Assembly (NCBI RefSeq): GCF_036850765.1
Contig: NC_089495.1
Span: forward strand, 206,696,347-206,760,346
Length of the DNA: 64,000 nt
DNA from: Saccopteryx bilineata
Lineage: Eukaryota; Chordata; Mammalia; Chiroptera; Emballonuridae
Direction: 5' to 3'
Under the pieces are notes generated by a model, which was given only the letters and a program-made list of their open reading frames with translations, ran no database searches and was not told where the DNA came from. Below, in pieces: positions 46,968-58,899 of this stretch; position 1 is the first letter of the stretch, and each line of letters begins with the position of its first letter. The position numbers and the translations under genes are program-made.

Positions 46968-47646
46968 TGTTGGGCAGATAAAATGTATTATGCTCACTTT
47001 GTTAAAGAGGCTGTTGCCCAGGTGATATTAATGTGTGTTGAGAATTGTTGTAGCCTGAGGCTTGGTTTTGGGATTAAGCCTGTCCCACCCTTTTTGGCGT
47101 GAGGTGGTACAATCCTATCATGCCTCATAGAAGTGATTTTGTATTAGAGACTTCCCCATTATGTATATTGGATTAAGGGTTTGGATTTCTACACTATAAA
47201 ATGGGAACGGAGCGGGAGTTTACTCTTGGTTCCTGAGGTTAGCATGAGAGAGCAGAGAGTAGAGCCAGCAGCGGGAGGAGGCCACGTGGAGAAGGCCAGG
47301 AAAAGCAGCCAAGATGGTGGAGTGCTGAGTGAGATGCCAGTTTGTACAGAGTTTGTATCTGGGATAAGGAAGGAAATGGGGAACTGAGGAGAATAAGGCT
47401 GTTGAGCTAGAAACCTTTGATTCTAGGAAACTCGGATAAATCAGTAGCTTTGTGAGCACTGAATGTGACTGGGTTTTGGAGCCCAGTGTGTATTTTTACT
47501 TACCCGCCGGGTGCAAGCTAGATTAAAGACTATGGCCCACCAGTTTTTGGCTCCATGGTTTCTTTACCGACTGTCCGAATCCAATGCGAACCTGCATGGG
47601 CTGGGCTCCTCTGATAGTGGCCCTGGCCTTGGCTCCTGGCTTTACA
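46968..47646 (+). mobile_element. Solo LTR of an endogenous retrovirus, with 5-bp TSD
   Basis: A 679-bp block begins TGTTGGGC and ends GGCTTTACA, i.e. TG...CA termini, and both flanks read gtgac (46963-46967 and 47647-47651). Inside: a TATA box (tataaaa, 47195-47201), a likely R region downstream, and an ATTAAA poly(A) signal at 47522-47527 followed by U5-like sequence ('ggctccatggtttctttacc'). There are no gag, pol or env sequences beside it, so it arose by recombination between two LTRs. The layout and the 5-bp TSD are compatible with several retroviral classes; the class is not assigned. It is the least decayed retroviral feature here. Confidence 0.8.
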
Positions 47647-47734
47647 GTGACCCTCCCCAAATGCGCCCACCCCTCTGGGGCTGACAAGCATTTCTCCTGA
47701 GAATACCTCCTCGTGGGTATCGCCATCGTCATTC

Positions 47735-47835
47735 CACAGTTGAAGAACACTGATGCTCAGAGAGGTTAAGCAACATACTCAAGCTCACACAGCTGGGCAG
47801 GGCAGGGCAGGGCAGGGATGAGATTCAAGGTTATT
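47735..47835 (-). mobile_element. MIR SINE, inverted
   Basis: 'acactgatgctcagagaggttaagcaacatactcaagctcacacagctgggcag', with a local (ggcag)n expansion at 47795-47815. Confidence 0.75.
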
Positions 47836-48639
47836 TGTTCCAGTTATCTATTCGTGCATAACAAACTATCCCACCGCACAATGATTTCCAACAGCAACCT
47901 TTGCTGTGTGCCTGAAGGTGCAGCCCCGCCCGGCAGGGCGTGGTGGAGACAACTCCTCTCCAGGCTCCCGCGGGCATGAGGCGGGGTGGCTCAGAGGCTA
48001 GGGCCAAGCTTCTTCCCTCGTGCGCTGGGAGGATTGGCACCGGCTGTCCATGGAGATGCTAGCTGCTGAGAGGCTGGCTCGCCTCACAACACGGTGCCCG
48101 GGTTCAAGAGCCAGCGTCCTGGGCCTGTCTCCAAAGCCCGTGTTCCCCCCCCCCCCACAGTGGGGATTGGAGGAGGGGGAATAAAGCTTCACTGGGAGGG
48201 GGGAGGCAGCCTGGAGAGCACAGGTGTCCACGCAGGGTCCAAGCAGCATGTTCCATCAGCCCCTGAGCCCTGGGCACGCCTGGGGGGCGGGGCTGAAGCA
48301 GGTGCTCAGACAGAATCTCTCTCAGAGGCCGAGGAGGGAGCCAGGACTGGCCCTCAGAGGTCTGAGCCATTGGACCCAGACGGCCAGGGAGCTGAGGCAG
48401 AGAGGCCCCAGGCATAAGCCGGCCTTTCAAATGCACACAGCTGCAGCCACTTGGAGTCTGGCCCCTTTCAGGCCGAAGACCCAGGAGCGCCCTGGCTTCC
48501 TCCTCGCGCCAGCCCCGCAGGGCGTTGAGTCTGGGTCCCTCCGTCAGCTCCACAGTCACAGCGGGCACCCAGCCCCCAGGGCGCTCGCCTGGACAAGTGC
48601 AGCGGCCTCCTCACTGTGAACCCTGCCCAGCTCCAAGTC

Positions 48640-49245
48640 ACTTCCCACTCAGCAGCCAGAGAGGTTTCAACACGGTAAACCAAATGTCACAGCACTCCCG
48701 GCTTGGAATCTGAACACTTCTTATCCTTTGAGTAAAACTATAAACTCTTCAAGGTCCAACTCCGACAGGCATCGCCGTCAGCTCTGTGCCCTTGTCACAC
48801 CCCCTCCGTGCCCTGTCACCCCCTGCCTGTGCCCCTGTCACCCCCCCCCGTGCCCTGTCACCCCCTGCCTGTGCCCCTGTCACCCCCTCTGCAGGGAATG
48901 GTCTCCCACACCTTCGTTTGTCTCCTTCCTCCTTATCTTTCTGGTCTCAGCTCCAACGCCACCTCCTAGGAGAGGTGTTCCCTGACCACCTACCTACCTG
49001 GTCTAAATGGGTCCCTAGCCCTCACCGAGCTCATCCTTGTCACCCTGTGATGTCACTCTAGTTGTTAGCGTGCTTTTTTTCTTTGTCTTCCCTGCCCCCC
49101 GCCTTGCCCCCAACCCTGGTCTCATAAGAGCAGGAACCACGACCAGCAGACTCACTACTGTGTCCTAAGCGTCTAGAGCAGGGTCTGGAGCAGAGCGGAC
49201 ACTTGATACACACTTGTGAATGAGCGAGAGAGTTGAAGAAATAAA
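48640..49245 (+). mobile_element. L2 LINE 3' portion
   Basis: 'ctcagctccaacgccacctcctaggagaggtgttccctgaccacc', 'gtctcataagagcaggaaccacg', 'gtctagagcagggtctggagcagagcggacacttgat' is the typical L2 3' end. A small (tgtcaccccctgcctgtgcccc)n repeat sits inside it at 48790-48890. Confidence 0.8.
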
Positions 49246-49423
49246 TGCACCGGTAGAAACACACGTGCTCACTCCGGACACGCCATCCCGTGCCCTGACC
49301 CTCCTCCCACACTCGCAAACACACGCACTCATCCACGCCTAGCTCACAGCTCCACACTCTCCCCCACGCTCATCCACAGGTGAGCTCCCCGATGTGCGGG
49401 TGCCGGTAACCAGGGACGCTGTC

Positions 49424-49435
49424 GCCCCCTGCTGG
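49424..49435 (-). promoter_or_regulatory. CTCF-core-like motif outside any recognised repeat
   Basis: gccccctgctgg; its complement CCAGCAGGGGGC fits CCASYAGRKGGC at all 12 positions, with 'ctggt' before and 'gacagc' after on the minus strand. Unlike the others it is not inside a SINE or DNA transposon that I recognise. Motif only; no binding data. Confidence 0.5.
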
Positions 49436-49837
49436 ACCAGTCCTGGAAGTGAAGTCACTTCGCTGGTGAGGGCTAATCCTAGCTCTCCTAACCCTGCAGA
49501 TACCAGGGGGATTCCTGCCCCCTGTGCCCTCCCAGGTGTGTGTGTGGGGGGGGAGGTGTCTCAGTATCATTTCTTCCTCCCCCCTTCCCTATGGCTGGGA
49601 CTTCAGAACGCTCTAACCCGATGTGCAGAAGGAAGGGGGGAGGAGGAGAAGTGGGAATCAGATACCACACCTCTTCACCTCCCCAAGCCAAACTGCAGGG
49701 TGATTGTCACAGGTCGGGCCCAGTAGGTACGCCACCAATGTGTACCCTCTGAGAGGTTTTGGATGAGATGGCAAAGGCTTTGGATTCCAGGATGAAGTCC
49801 TGGATTTATCCTGTGGTTCATAGGGAGCCTCTTTGGG

Positions 49838-50246
49838 TTTTGTGGGGGGTTTTGTATTTTTCCAAAGTGAGAAGTGGGGGAGGGAGGTGCAGCAGACAGA
49901 TACCCACATGCGCCTGACCAGGATCCACCCGGCACGCCCACCAGGGGGCGATGCTCTGCCCACCAGGGGGCGATGCTCTGCCCATCTGGGGGGTTGCTCC
50001 CTTGCAACTGGAGCCATTCTAGCGCCTGATGCAGAGGCCATGGAGCCATCTTCAGTGCCCGGGGCCAACTTTGCTCCAGTGGAGCCTTGGCTGTGGGAGG
50101 GGTAGAGAGAGAGAGAGAGAGAAAGGAGAAGGGGAAGGGTGGAGAAGCAGATGGGCGCTTCTCCTATGTGCCCCAGCCAGAAATCAAACCCGGAACTTCC
50201 ACACTCCAGGCTGAAGTTCTACCACTGATCCAACTGGCCAGGGCAC
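49838..50246 (-). mobile_element. VES-type SINE, inverted
   Basis: Complement of the family at 38314: 'gcgcctgaccaggatccacccggca', 'ggagccttggctgtgggagggg', '(ga)n', 'agatgggcgcttctcc', then the tRNA head with 'aaatcaaacccgg' and 'aactggccagggc'. It carries two perfect CTCF-core motifs, CCACCAGGGGGC, at 49938-49949 and 49960-49971, 22 bp apart. Confidence 0.92.
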
Positions 50247-50319
50247 CCTTGAGTTTTTTGAGCAAGGGAGAAAGAGGAGGATCAGAACGATACTTTGGAA
50301 AGATAAACCAGACCACGTG

Positions 50320-50358
50320 CATCCATCCATCCATCCATCCATCTATCCATTCATCTAA
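50320..50358. repeat. (CATC)n microsatellite
   Basis: catccatccatccatccatc with variant units. Confidence 0.93.
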
Positions 50359-51079
50359 CAGGCTCTGGGAAGCCAGCAGTGACGAGACAAAGGTGATCCC
50401 GGCCTTCACGAAGCACGGTCTGGGGTAACATGCATAGGAGCGGGGATGTGGACACAGAGAGGCAGTGCCCCCGTTCTAGGCATGGGGAGTCCCGGGCCGA
50501 GGGGTGACTCATATGAGAGCTGCCCAGGGGAGCCCCACAGTGCTCAGCCCTCTCCCCCGCCCACCTGACTCAGAGCTTCATCTACTGATTTTTTTTTATT
50601 TCCCCCTGTCCAGTCAAGTAAATGGAAATAGCATGCAAATATATACACGAGGTCCTAACTCTGAGTATGTTAAATAAGGGTATTATGGTCTGCCTGCTGC
50701 AATTATAGTCAAACTCGGAAGCAGTTGGGATGTGATCGACATGAAATCCTGAGCTGATTTTGGTACCAGACAGCAGCATCATTTCAGAAACAAAGGGAGG
50801 CAGGGACCCCAGGAACCCGGACAACCCATGTGGGGGGACGCACCCACGGGCAGGCGTCTGGGGGGGATTTGCTGCGCTCAGGAGCTGAGAAGAGGGGAGG
50901 GGACAGTTTTCCTTCGAAGGAACGTGAACGAGGACTTAGATGTCCTGGGCCACTCAGTGGCTCTGTAGCTTCCGACCACTCACGTTGCCAGTTCACTTTC
51001 TCCTCTCCACAATGGGTCCACTGGTGGGGATGTGGGAAGGAGACCACAGCTGGTGCCTTGGGTGAAGGTGCCCAGTAGT

Positions 51080-51185
51080 TGGCCATTTTGCAGATGAGAA
51101 AACTGAGGCACAAAGAGGTTAAGGAACTTAACCCAGGTCATGAAATGAGTGAATGGCAGAGCCAGGCTTTGAAGGGCAGAGGGGC
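51080..51185 (-). mobile_element. MIR SINE, inverted
   Basis: 'ttttgcagatgagaaaactgaggcacaaagaggttaaggaacttaaccc' and 'tggcagagccaggctttgaa'. Confidence 0.82.
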
Positions 51186-51504
51186 TGTTAGAATCTTGGC
51201 TCTTTTTGTCTTTATCGTTCTGCAATATCGGTCCTCTCTGTAGTGCAGATGACTCCTAACCAATCATAATGACGACTCGATTTTCCTGGCCAGTGATTGG
51301 TTGAAGGGCACACGCCCCACTTCTGGCCCATGAGATGGGAGGGGGAGTCTGCTGGGGAACTCTAGGGCGGGTGCCCTCGCTGATTAAAAGAGGTGTTCAG
51401 AAAAACACATGGCCTCCTCTCTCCCTGATGTTTTCATGGTGAAGCTGTCGATGGAGACAGCCAAGGGCCATGCCTAATGTCGGAGGTCCGTGCAAGGAGG
51501 CGTG

Positions 51505-51892
51505 AGGACAGGCAGTGGTGCAGTGGATAGAGCAGTGGACTGGGACGTGGAGGACCCAGGTTCAAAACCCCGAGGTCTCTGGCTTGAGCACGGGCTCATC
51601 TGGCTTGAGCACAGGGTCGCTGGCTTGAGTGTGGGATCATAGACATGACTCCATGATCACTGGCTTGAGCCCAAGGTCGCTGGCTCGAGCAAGGGGTCAC
51701 TCGCTCTGCTGTAGCCCCCCCCCCCCCCGTCGAGGCACATATGAGAAAGCAATCAATGAACAACTAAAGAGCCACACCGAAGAACTGATGCTTCTCCTCT
51801 CTCTCCCTTCCTGCCTGTCTGTCCCTATCTGTCCCTCTCTCTGTCTCTCTCTGTCTCTGTCACAAAAAACAACAACAAAAAAGAAACAAGGC
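51505..51892 (+). mobile_element. Rhin-1-like SINE
   Basis: 'aggcagtggtgcagtggatagagcagtggactgggac' head, B-box-like 'ggttcaaaacc', multiple 'cactggcttgagc' body repeats, a C-run at 51716-51728, CT-rich tail, then an A-rich end with caa units. Confidence 0.88.
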
Positions 51893-51979
51893 CGGTCCTT
51901 ATGATGATGAAGCCACCACGGCACTGAAATGCCCAGCCCTGGAGCCTCCTATTTTGTGAGATAAACATCTTCACCGGGT

Positions 51980-52160
51980 CTGGCAGTGGTGGTCAGACCT
52001 GAGCGAGCGTTAACATCACCTGTTAGAACACAGCCAGCTGGAGTCCACCCCTAGCCTTTCTGATTCGGTGGGTTAAAGCCAAGAATTTGCGATTTAAACA
52101 AGTTCCCAGGAGAGGCAGATGCTGGCTGATCCGAGAACCATGCTTTGAGAACCACCGCGT
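51980..52160 (+). mobile_element. MER5-like hAT-Charlie element
   Basis: 'ggcagtggtggtcagacctgagcgagcgttaacatcacctgttagaac', 'ttctgattcggtgggttaaagcc' and 'tgagaaccacc' at the right end follow the MER5 pattern. Confidence 0.72.
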
Positions 52161-52436
52161 AGAATCTGGGGTTAATTAAGCTTTTGCTCCTTGAAGCCAA
52201 AAGCATCCTGAGGCATCCTAGGACCTGGAGCTGTGAGCCTCTCAAATCCTCTGGGGTAGGGGAGGTCAGGGGTCAGGAGTCAGGGGTCAAGGAGGCAACA
52301 CCACACGGCAGAATAAGCTGCAGAATGGCTAACTTACTTTCTGACTTCGACACTTCTTATTCTAGGAGTCACCGAACGGAACCGACTGGCCTTGGGGACG
52401 CAGGTGGTGTCCTGCCAGGGCCGTTTCATCACGCCA

Positions 52437-52700
52437 TCGCTTCCTCTTCCTCCCCCACTCAGCCGCCCCCCACCCCCACCCCCAGCCCGAAGGCCTCCAC
52501 TCCGGCAGCGTCCAGTGCCTGAACCTCTTCCTCCCCCACTCAGCCGCCCCCCACCCCCACCCCCACCCCACCCCCACCCCCAGCCCAGAGGCCTCCACTC
52601 CGGCAGCGTCCAGTGCCTGAACCTCTTCCTCCCCCACTCAGCCACCCCCACCCCCACCCCCAGCCCGAAGGCCTCCACTCCGGCAGCGTCCAGTGCCGGA
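52437..52700. repeat. C-rich tandem repeat, three copies
   Basis: cctcttcctcccccactcagcc is followed each time by a variable (cccacc)n run and by 'ggcctccactccggcagcgtccagtgcc'. Copies start near 52443, 52524 and 52620; length differences come from the (cccacc)n part. Confidence 0.92.
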
Positions 52701-53194
52701 AGGCAGAGGCAGGCTCCACAGTCATTTTTAACATATTAAAGTTCCGGGCAGAAAGCTCATTTGGAGCTGGTGTTAGCAGCTGGGAGCAAAGAGGCTGAAA
52801 ACTCCCCTCAGGGGTTGCGTCTGCCCCCGGCTTAAGCCGGGAGGTGGCACAGTCCAGCATCTGAGGGGCACTGGCGCCTGGGTCTGTGGGAGCCACCCCC
52901 AGGGCTTCTCAGTTAAAGGTGTGGGGTCAACACAGACTCCAGCACAAATCCCCCCCCCATATCCCACCAGTCACCAGTTACTGGCTTTCACCTCCTCCAT
53001 GTCACATTCAAAGCTGCCAGGCTCTCCCTGTCTCTCCGCCCTGGGTCCTTGGCACCAGCTCAGACTGGGCTTTCCGCTGCCCGTCCTGTCCCCTGTGCCC
53101 TCCTGTCTCATGATTAACACCCACACTGGCCTCTGGAGAAAGCTGAAACTGCTAGCCTGAAACACCCACTTCCCTGCCCGGTCCCTGCGCTGTC

Positions 53195-53320
53195 CCCGGC
53201 ATTCTGGCACCCTCTGCACTCCAGCTGGGCCAGAGCACGGCAGCTTCCGGAATGTTCCAGGCTCTCACCTGGGAGCCTTTGCCCGTGTTGTGTTCCCTGC
53301 CTGGAACACTGGACTTTGCA
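53195..53320 (+). mobile_element. L2-like LINE fragment
   Basis: 'cactccagctgggccagagcacggcagcttccgg' and 'gagcctttgcccgtgttgtgttccctgcctggaacac' match the L2 pattern. Confidence 0.55.
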
Positions 53321-53997
53321 GCCTCCCTGCCCCCGCCCCCCGTGCGGCCTGGCAGGTGTCCGTGGGGGTCCCAGAGCAGAGTGAGAACGTGAGGCCCTTC
53401 CTTGTTCGAAACCTATCGGGAATTTCAAGATGGCAGCAGCAAAGCGTGAAACCAAGTTTGAGGCGAACCCTGGTCGAACCGACCGATCTCTTCTTCTGGC
53501 ACTGGATATTTGGGGCTAAGAGTTTAGTCTGGGTTGATCTCTTGACTAGAGGACCCGCAAAAACCTTACGGCTCCTGGTGGCCATGGCAGAGAAGGAAGG
53601 GTGGAGCAGAGACGCGGCGAGGGACGTGGAGAGAAAGTCTCTTGCAGGTCCCAGCTCCGTGCCACATACCTTTGTCCTTGGAACTCCAGGAGAAACTTCT
53701 GTATCTTGTCACTCTTCTTCCCGTAAACTAGCTTGGGCGAAGGGGGGGGGGGGAGGGCTGTCTCTTTTATTTACAACCAAGAATCCTAACTGTTGTGAGG
53801 AGGATCTTTAAAACCGAGAGTTGGAACTCAAAGCCCCTCCCCAAATCCTCACCATCTCCCTCAGCTCACCGATTGGAACAAAGCGGAGTGAGGGTGATCG
53901 GCAGAGAGAGGACTGTTTATTGAGGCTCTACTATTGTGCTGGGCTCTACTATTTCTATCTGCTAGCTTGTTCATTGTGTCACCAGAGTTCACGGTGA

Positions 53998-53998
<1 letters not shown>

Positions 53999-54033
<35 letters not shown>
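53999..54033. repeat. (CA)n microsatellite
   Basis: About 16 CA units. Confidence 0.96.
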
Positions 54034-54036
<3 letters not shown>

Positions 54037-56864
54037 CAGATCCGCCAGAAATAAATAAGAGCCTTATTGCAGGAACTTGCCCTTATGCAGCTGTGGGAGG
54101 GAGCTCAGTTTATCTGTCCGTGGTTGATGCTTCCGATGCCGGCTGGTCTGGGGACCACACCGGTGTTGAGCATGAAGAGAGAGAGAGGCAGACAGGCGGG
54201 GAGGAGGAAAGGGGATTGTGAAGCAGGTGAGAGCGAAGAAAACTGGACCCACAAGAACGCGCTGGAACCGGTTCAGTCTCTCACCAGTTCCCAAGCCTCC
54301 CGCTGGAACGATGCGGGTGACCGGTGGGAAGGACTTTGCCAGGGAGCCAGCCGCACAGGAGCCCGGCCCAGGGTGCAGAGAATCTGATGCTGCTTGCGGA
54401 CCAGGGTACAATGCAGCCTCTCCCCACGCCTCCCACGCTCTAGCGGAGCCGGCCATCTTCACAGAGGCTTTCTGCGGACCGGTTTGGTTTGCTCTGGCGA
54501 GGGGTGGTGTGAGTGGTGGGGCAGACGGAGGAGCGTGGGGACATCTGAAGGAACCCAGAGTGTCACTGAGATTCCAGGTGGGGAAACCAGAGTCCAGAGC
54601 TGGAGCGGACACCAAGGGCGTCAGCCACACTCTCACCCCACCCTGAAAACTGAGGTGCTGTAGGGAAACCTTTCACGAGGCTTGAAGCCAAGAGTTCCAG
54701 CCAATCGCATTTCGATCTCAAGATCCAGCGAGGCCCCAGCTCATAACAGGGGTTGGAGAAATATATACATAAATAAGTGCGACTCCAGGCACCAGCCCTC
54801 AAACACCACAGCAGCAGCCTGTGAAGAAGGCTGAGGGAGACGTGCCCAGGAAGACCATGTGCCCGGGCCCATGGCACGATCACAGTTGGTCTGAGTCCAT
54901 CCCAACGGTCATGTTCTCCACAGTCCCAGCTGAGGGCAGCCTCGTGATCCAGCTCTGGCTAATGAGACCCAAACAGAAGTCTGCCGAGTGGGCTGCAGGG
55001 TGGGCTTGGGGGTTCTGAAACCTTTTGCCTGGAACACAGACACGATGGTTGGCGCGGTGGCAGCCATCTTGTTATCATGCCCGCGGGCGGCGTGTGCCAG
55101 GACACAGCTGAGCCGCTGAACCAAACCCAGCAGCCAACCCACCTCCCTGGTCTCGTTAGGTTTGAAAAATAAAACCTCGACTGGTCGATCGCCGCTAGGG
55201 TCAGGGTTTTTTCTGTTTCTTGCCCAAAACACATTTCTATCTGGCACAGAAGTGGATGAAGGAAACTGCTTCCTCGCCCGCTCCCCCCCCCCCCCGACGC
55301 CCCCGCCACACACGGAAACCAAATGACTTTGGTTTTACTTGTGTTTGAGAATTAAAGACAAATTCCGAGGACAATCGAATCAGGTGCCTGGAACCAACAG
55401 GCTGGGCTCCAGCCCCAGCAGAGAAGGGAGGAGAACTGCCAACTCTCATTACCGGCAGCCCAAACAGCCCTCCAGTGAAGCGTCAGAGTTAATAGTGTAT
55501 CTCAATCTCTTCCGCGGGCGAAGCCAAGGCGGCAGAACGAACCGGTGACGGATGCCGCCGCCTCAGCTGTTCCGCTTGCTGCAGTCCTAGTCCCTTAATC
55601 ACCACCTGCTCCCTAGTCCCTTAATCACCACCCGCTCCCGATGATCCCACCGGGGAAACGGAGGATTCAACAGGAAGGCGGAGGAGGAAGGGAGGGCACG
55701 CCGCCCCGGGCTCGCGGGCACGGGCACGGGAGTGGGCATCTGAGGGCAAGAAAGATCAGCCCGAAGCAGTGAATAACGGCTGTCCCTGTTTTTTCAGGGG
55801 TTTTTTTTTGGTGTGGTTTTTTTTTTTAATGGGAGAAAACAGACAGGATGGGAAGTTTTAAGAGCTTTCTTTGTATTATATTTAAAGGAATGGATTCATT
55901 CATCAAACACTTACTGGGTAGAACCACTGCGTCCCAGGGCCCGGGCTGGGTGTCTGAGGGTGGTGCGGACGAATAAACCACGGGCACAGACGACTACGAC
56001 ATCCGCCAAAGGGATTCCGGGAGTCTTGCGAGAGGAGGGAAAGGGCCTTGGGCAGTGAGACCAGTTTGACTCTGTTGTTTCCCGTGGACAGAGGAAGCGA
56101 TTCAGTTCAGCCGCATAGTTGCTGAGAGCACCTATGCGAATATATAGACAGAAAAGGAAAGGAGGGAGAGGAATGGACTTGTCCGTGAGGCGGGGGCCCT
56201 GTGCCTGACTGGCCCCCGGCCACGAGAGCGTGTTGAAGGAACGCGTTCATCTATCGCCGTGTGGGGCAGACACCGGGACGAGCACCTTTAATCTGTCACC
56301 GGAGGGGCGACTGCTGTTTTTCCAGAAGAGGGCTGAGACCCAGAAAGGAGAAATATTATGGCCCACGGCCTCAAAGCCAGTAGATGCTAAGTTGGGATTT
56401 GAACTCAGATATACCCAAGTCCAAATTCAGGCTCCAGGCGATACTACAGCGCCTGCTTCCGCTGGTCAGGACACCTTCCAAAGACTCAACTGGAACGGAC
56501 TTAACGCAGAAAAAGGAGATTTGCAGGCCCGTGTCACCGGAGAGGCTAGCTGCACATTCAGGTCAGGGTTGATCCAGCAGCTCCAACGGTGGTGCCCGCC
56601 CCAGGTGGTGCTTTCCCGTGAACTCACCGTGCAGGCTGGCTGGCCGAGCCCCTTCCTCTGCCTCCGTATCTGCCCCGTCACAGAGCAGATCGAGGCTCTC
56701 TCGGGGGGCACAAGGGTCCCCTTGTTGTGGATGGTGGTTTTCAACCACCTGTCTGCGGACGTTCTACGAGGGAGATTGGAGACCCAGTGATTATAAACTG
56801 GCTAACTCTTTCGCAGACCGGCACGAAATTTCTGGTGGACCAGTAGCTGTAAAACACTGATCTA

Positions 56865-57272
56865 TTTTTTTTTTTTTTTTTTTTTTGTATTTTTCTGAAG
56901 CTGGAAACGGGGAGAGACAGTCAGACAGACTCCCGCATGTGCGCCCGACCGGGATCCACCCGGCAGGCCTACCAGGGGCGACGCTCTGCCCACCAGGGGG
57001 CAATGCTCTGCCCCTCTGAGGGGTCCCTCTGCCGCGACCAGAGCCACTCTAGCGCCTGGGGCAGAGGCCAAGGAGCCATCCCCAGCACCTGGGCCATCTT
57101 TGCTCCAATGGAGCCTTGGCTGCGGGAGGGGAAGAGAGAGACAGAGAGGAAGGAGAGGGGGAGGGGTGGAGAAGCAAATGGGCGCTTCTCCTGTGTGCCC
57201 TGGCCGGGAATTGAACCCGAGTCCCCCGCACGCCAGGCCGACGCTCTACCGCTGAGCCAACCGGCCAGGGCC
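56865..57272 (-). mobile_element. VES-type SINE, inverted, with TSD
   Basis: A T-run of about 22 (its A tail) is followed by 'gtatttttctgaagctgg' and the complete family body to the head 'ccaaccggccagggcc'. TSD aaaacactgatcta (56851-56864) against aaaacactgatgta (57274-57287), with one mismatch. Perfect CTCF core CCACCAGGGGGC at 56990-57001; an imperfect one precedes it. It looks like the youngest or best-preserved copy here. Confidence 0.95.
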
Positions 57273-57654
57273 AAAAACACTGATGTAGACTGCATAACGT
57301 TTCACCGTCGACGAGGGGAAGGGAGAACAGATGCTACGGAAACCCTTGTAGAGAGGAGGGGAGGTCAGATTCGCCTTTCCAGAAATCCCGGCCAACATGT
57401 CCTCACATCTCATCAGCTCTGGGAGGGCGAAGGGGGTCAGGTGCCCCTCCCTGAGTCTCAGGGTGAGTCAGTCCCCTGAGGATGACTTTTGCACACAGAA
57501 AAGGCTATTTTACTTTAAAATTTAAATTCAACGTCAACTCTGGGAAGGTTGGAAATTTTAAAGCCTCGTTCTTTATACTCTTAAAAATTCGACTTATAAA
57601 TCTTGATTCTACCACTAGATCCCGCAAACTTTAATAATCAAATTTCGGCGGTGG

Positions 57655-57673
57655 CGGGGGGGGGGGGGGGGGA
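57655..57673. repeat. Poly-G run
   Basis: About 18 consecutive G in otherwise AT-rich surroundings (57480-58010). Such runs are frequently mis-sized in assemblies. Confidence 0.9.
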
Positions 57674-58019
57674 GGCCTTCGCAATTAACCATTTTAAACT
57701 GCATTATTGAATTTAATACAGTTGATTTATTTTTAAATACTATAATTGCCTGTCTAATAAATAAAAACTTTTAAATGCTTGAGTAATGCGTGCAATATGC
57801 CGTCCCTTAAAGGCTCCTTATATGTTCCAAATCAGTTTACAAACATAATAAAACCACTTACACTTTTTAATGTAAAATCATAAATCTAAATCAGTTACCC
57901 AATTACACTTTTTAATTGGAATCATAAGTTAATCTCTTAGCCATTTCCATATGCTAAGTAATCTTTAACATGACAAGTTCTTTAAGTATACCAAACGTAC
58001 ACAAATTATTCCTAACCCA

Positions 58020-58023
58020 AGCG

Positions 58024-58060
<37 letters not shown>
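58020..58060. repeat. (GC)n(AC)n alternating repeat
   Basis: gcgcgcgcgc followed by about 14 ac units: 40 bp of perfect purine-pyrimidine alternation, Z-DNA-prone. Confidence 0.95.
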
Positions 58061-58061
<1 letters not shown>

Positions 58062-58454
58062 TTTCAAATTGTGGGTATAACTTACTTCATTGTTTCTATT
58101 ACCGATTACTTCTTGGCAGTAGAAGATGCTTCTCCGCGTTGGAAACACAGCCTTCCAGACGAGACGGGTCCCTGTGTCAGGGCGGAGGGACACGGGGCCC
58201 AGCAAAGTCCGCGCTGCGGACAGGCCGCCGTTCAGTTCCAAGCTGCCGACGGGACGCGCTGAGCTATAAAGGGGGGGATGACTGTGAACCGTCCCCAGGA
58301 TTTGAACTCTAAGTAAGCAGGGAGGCCCTTCCCTTGTTGAGTAGAGAAGTGATAGGATATACTTCTTATTTTAAGTGTGGACATGACACTCAGTACCTGC
58401 CAATGAGCTGTGTGAGACAAAGTTTGCCTGGAGGCTTCTGGGAAAGTTGGGGTT

Positions 58455-58500
58455 ATTTTTTAAATTTATTTTAGCGATAGAGGAAAGGTGGGAGAGGGGG

Positions 58501-58543
<43 letters not shown>

Positions 58544-58668
58544 TGTTCCACTTATTTGTTCACTCATTGATTGATTCTTGTACGTGCCCTGACCAGGGAT
58601 TGGACCCATAAACCTTGGCAAACTAGGATGATGCTCTCTAACCAACTGAGCCACCTGGCCAGGGCTGG
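58455..58668 (-). mobile_element. Short VES-like tRNA SINE, inverted
   Basis: The head is at the right: 'gccctgaccagggattggacccataaacc' and 'ctaaccaactgagccacctggccagggc'. The tail at the left is (GA)n plus a degraded A-rich end. The body differs from the 410-bp copies, so this is another subfamily. Confidence 0.88.
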
Positions 58669-58729
58669 GAAAATGGGGTGTTTTCTGTTTGTTTGTTTGT
58701 TTGTTTTTATCTTAAAAAGGAACAAGAAG

Positions 58730-58863
58730 CCTGACCTGTGGTGGTGCAGTGGATAAAACGTCAACCTAGAATGCTGAGGTTGCCGGTTCAAAACTGCGGG
58801 TTTCTCCAATCAAGGCACATACAAGAAGCAACCATCAATCAGTTGATGCTTCCTCCTCCCCCG

Positions 58864-58897
<34 letters not shown>

Positions 58898-58898
58898 G
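58730..58898 (+). mobile_element. Short 'cctgacctgtgg' SINE
   Basis: Same subfamily as 32049-32218: 'cctgacctgtggtggtgcagtgg', B-box-like 'ggttcaaaac', 'gttgatgcttcctcc', (CT)n tail. Confidence 0.88.
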
Positions 58899-58899
58899 A

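Noticed and set aside
51250..51500. Possible MaLR-type LTR piece ('ctggcccatgagatgggagg...')
   Set aside because: Phrases are suggestive, but neither end nor a consistent order could be established. Left as a trace.
53290..53811. 173-codon open frame on the + strand
   Set aside because: Starts inside an L2-like fragment, with no recognisable domain. The region may be a diverged LTR, but I could not support a name.
56230..56790. 186-codon open frame on the + strand
   Set aside because: Includes MIR-like phrases ('aagttgggatttgaactcag'), no known domain and no splice or promoter context. Probably chance in repeat-derived DNA.
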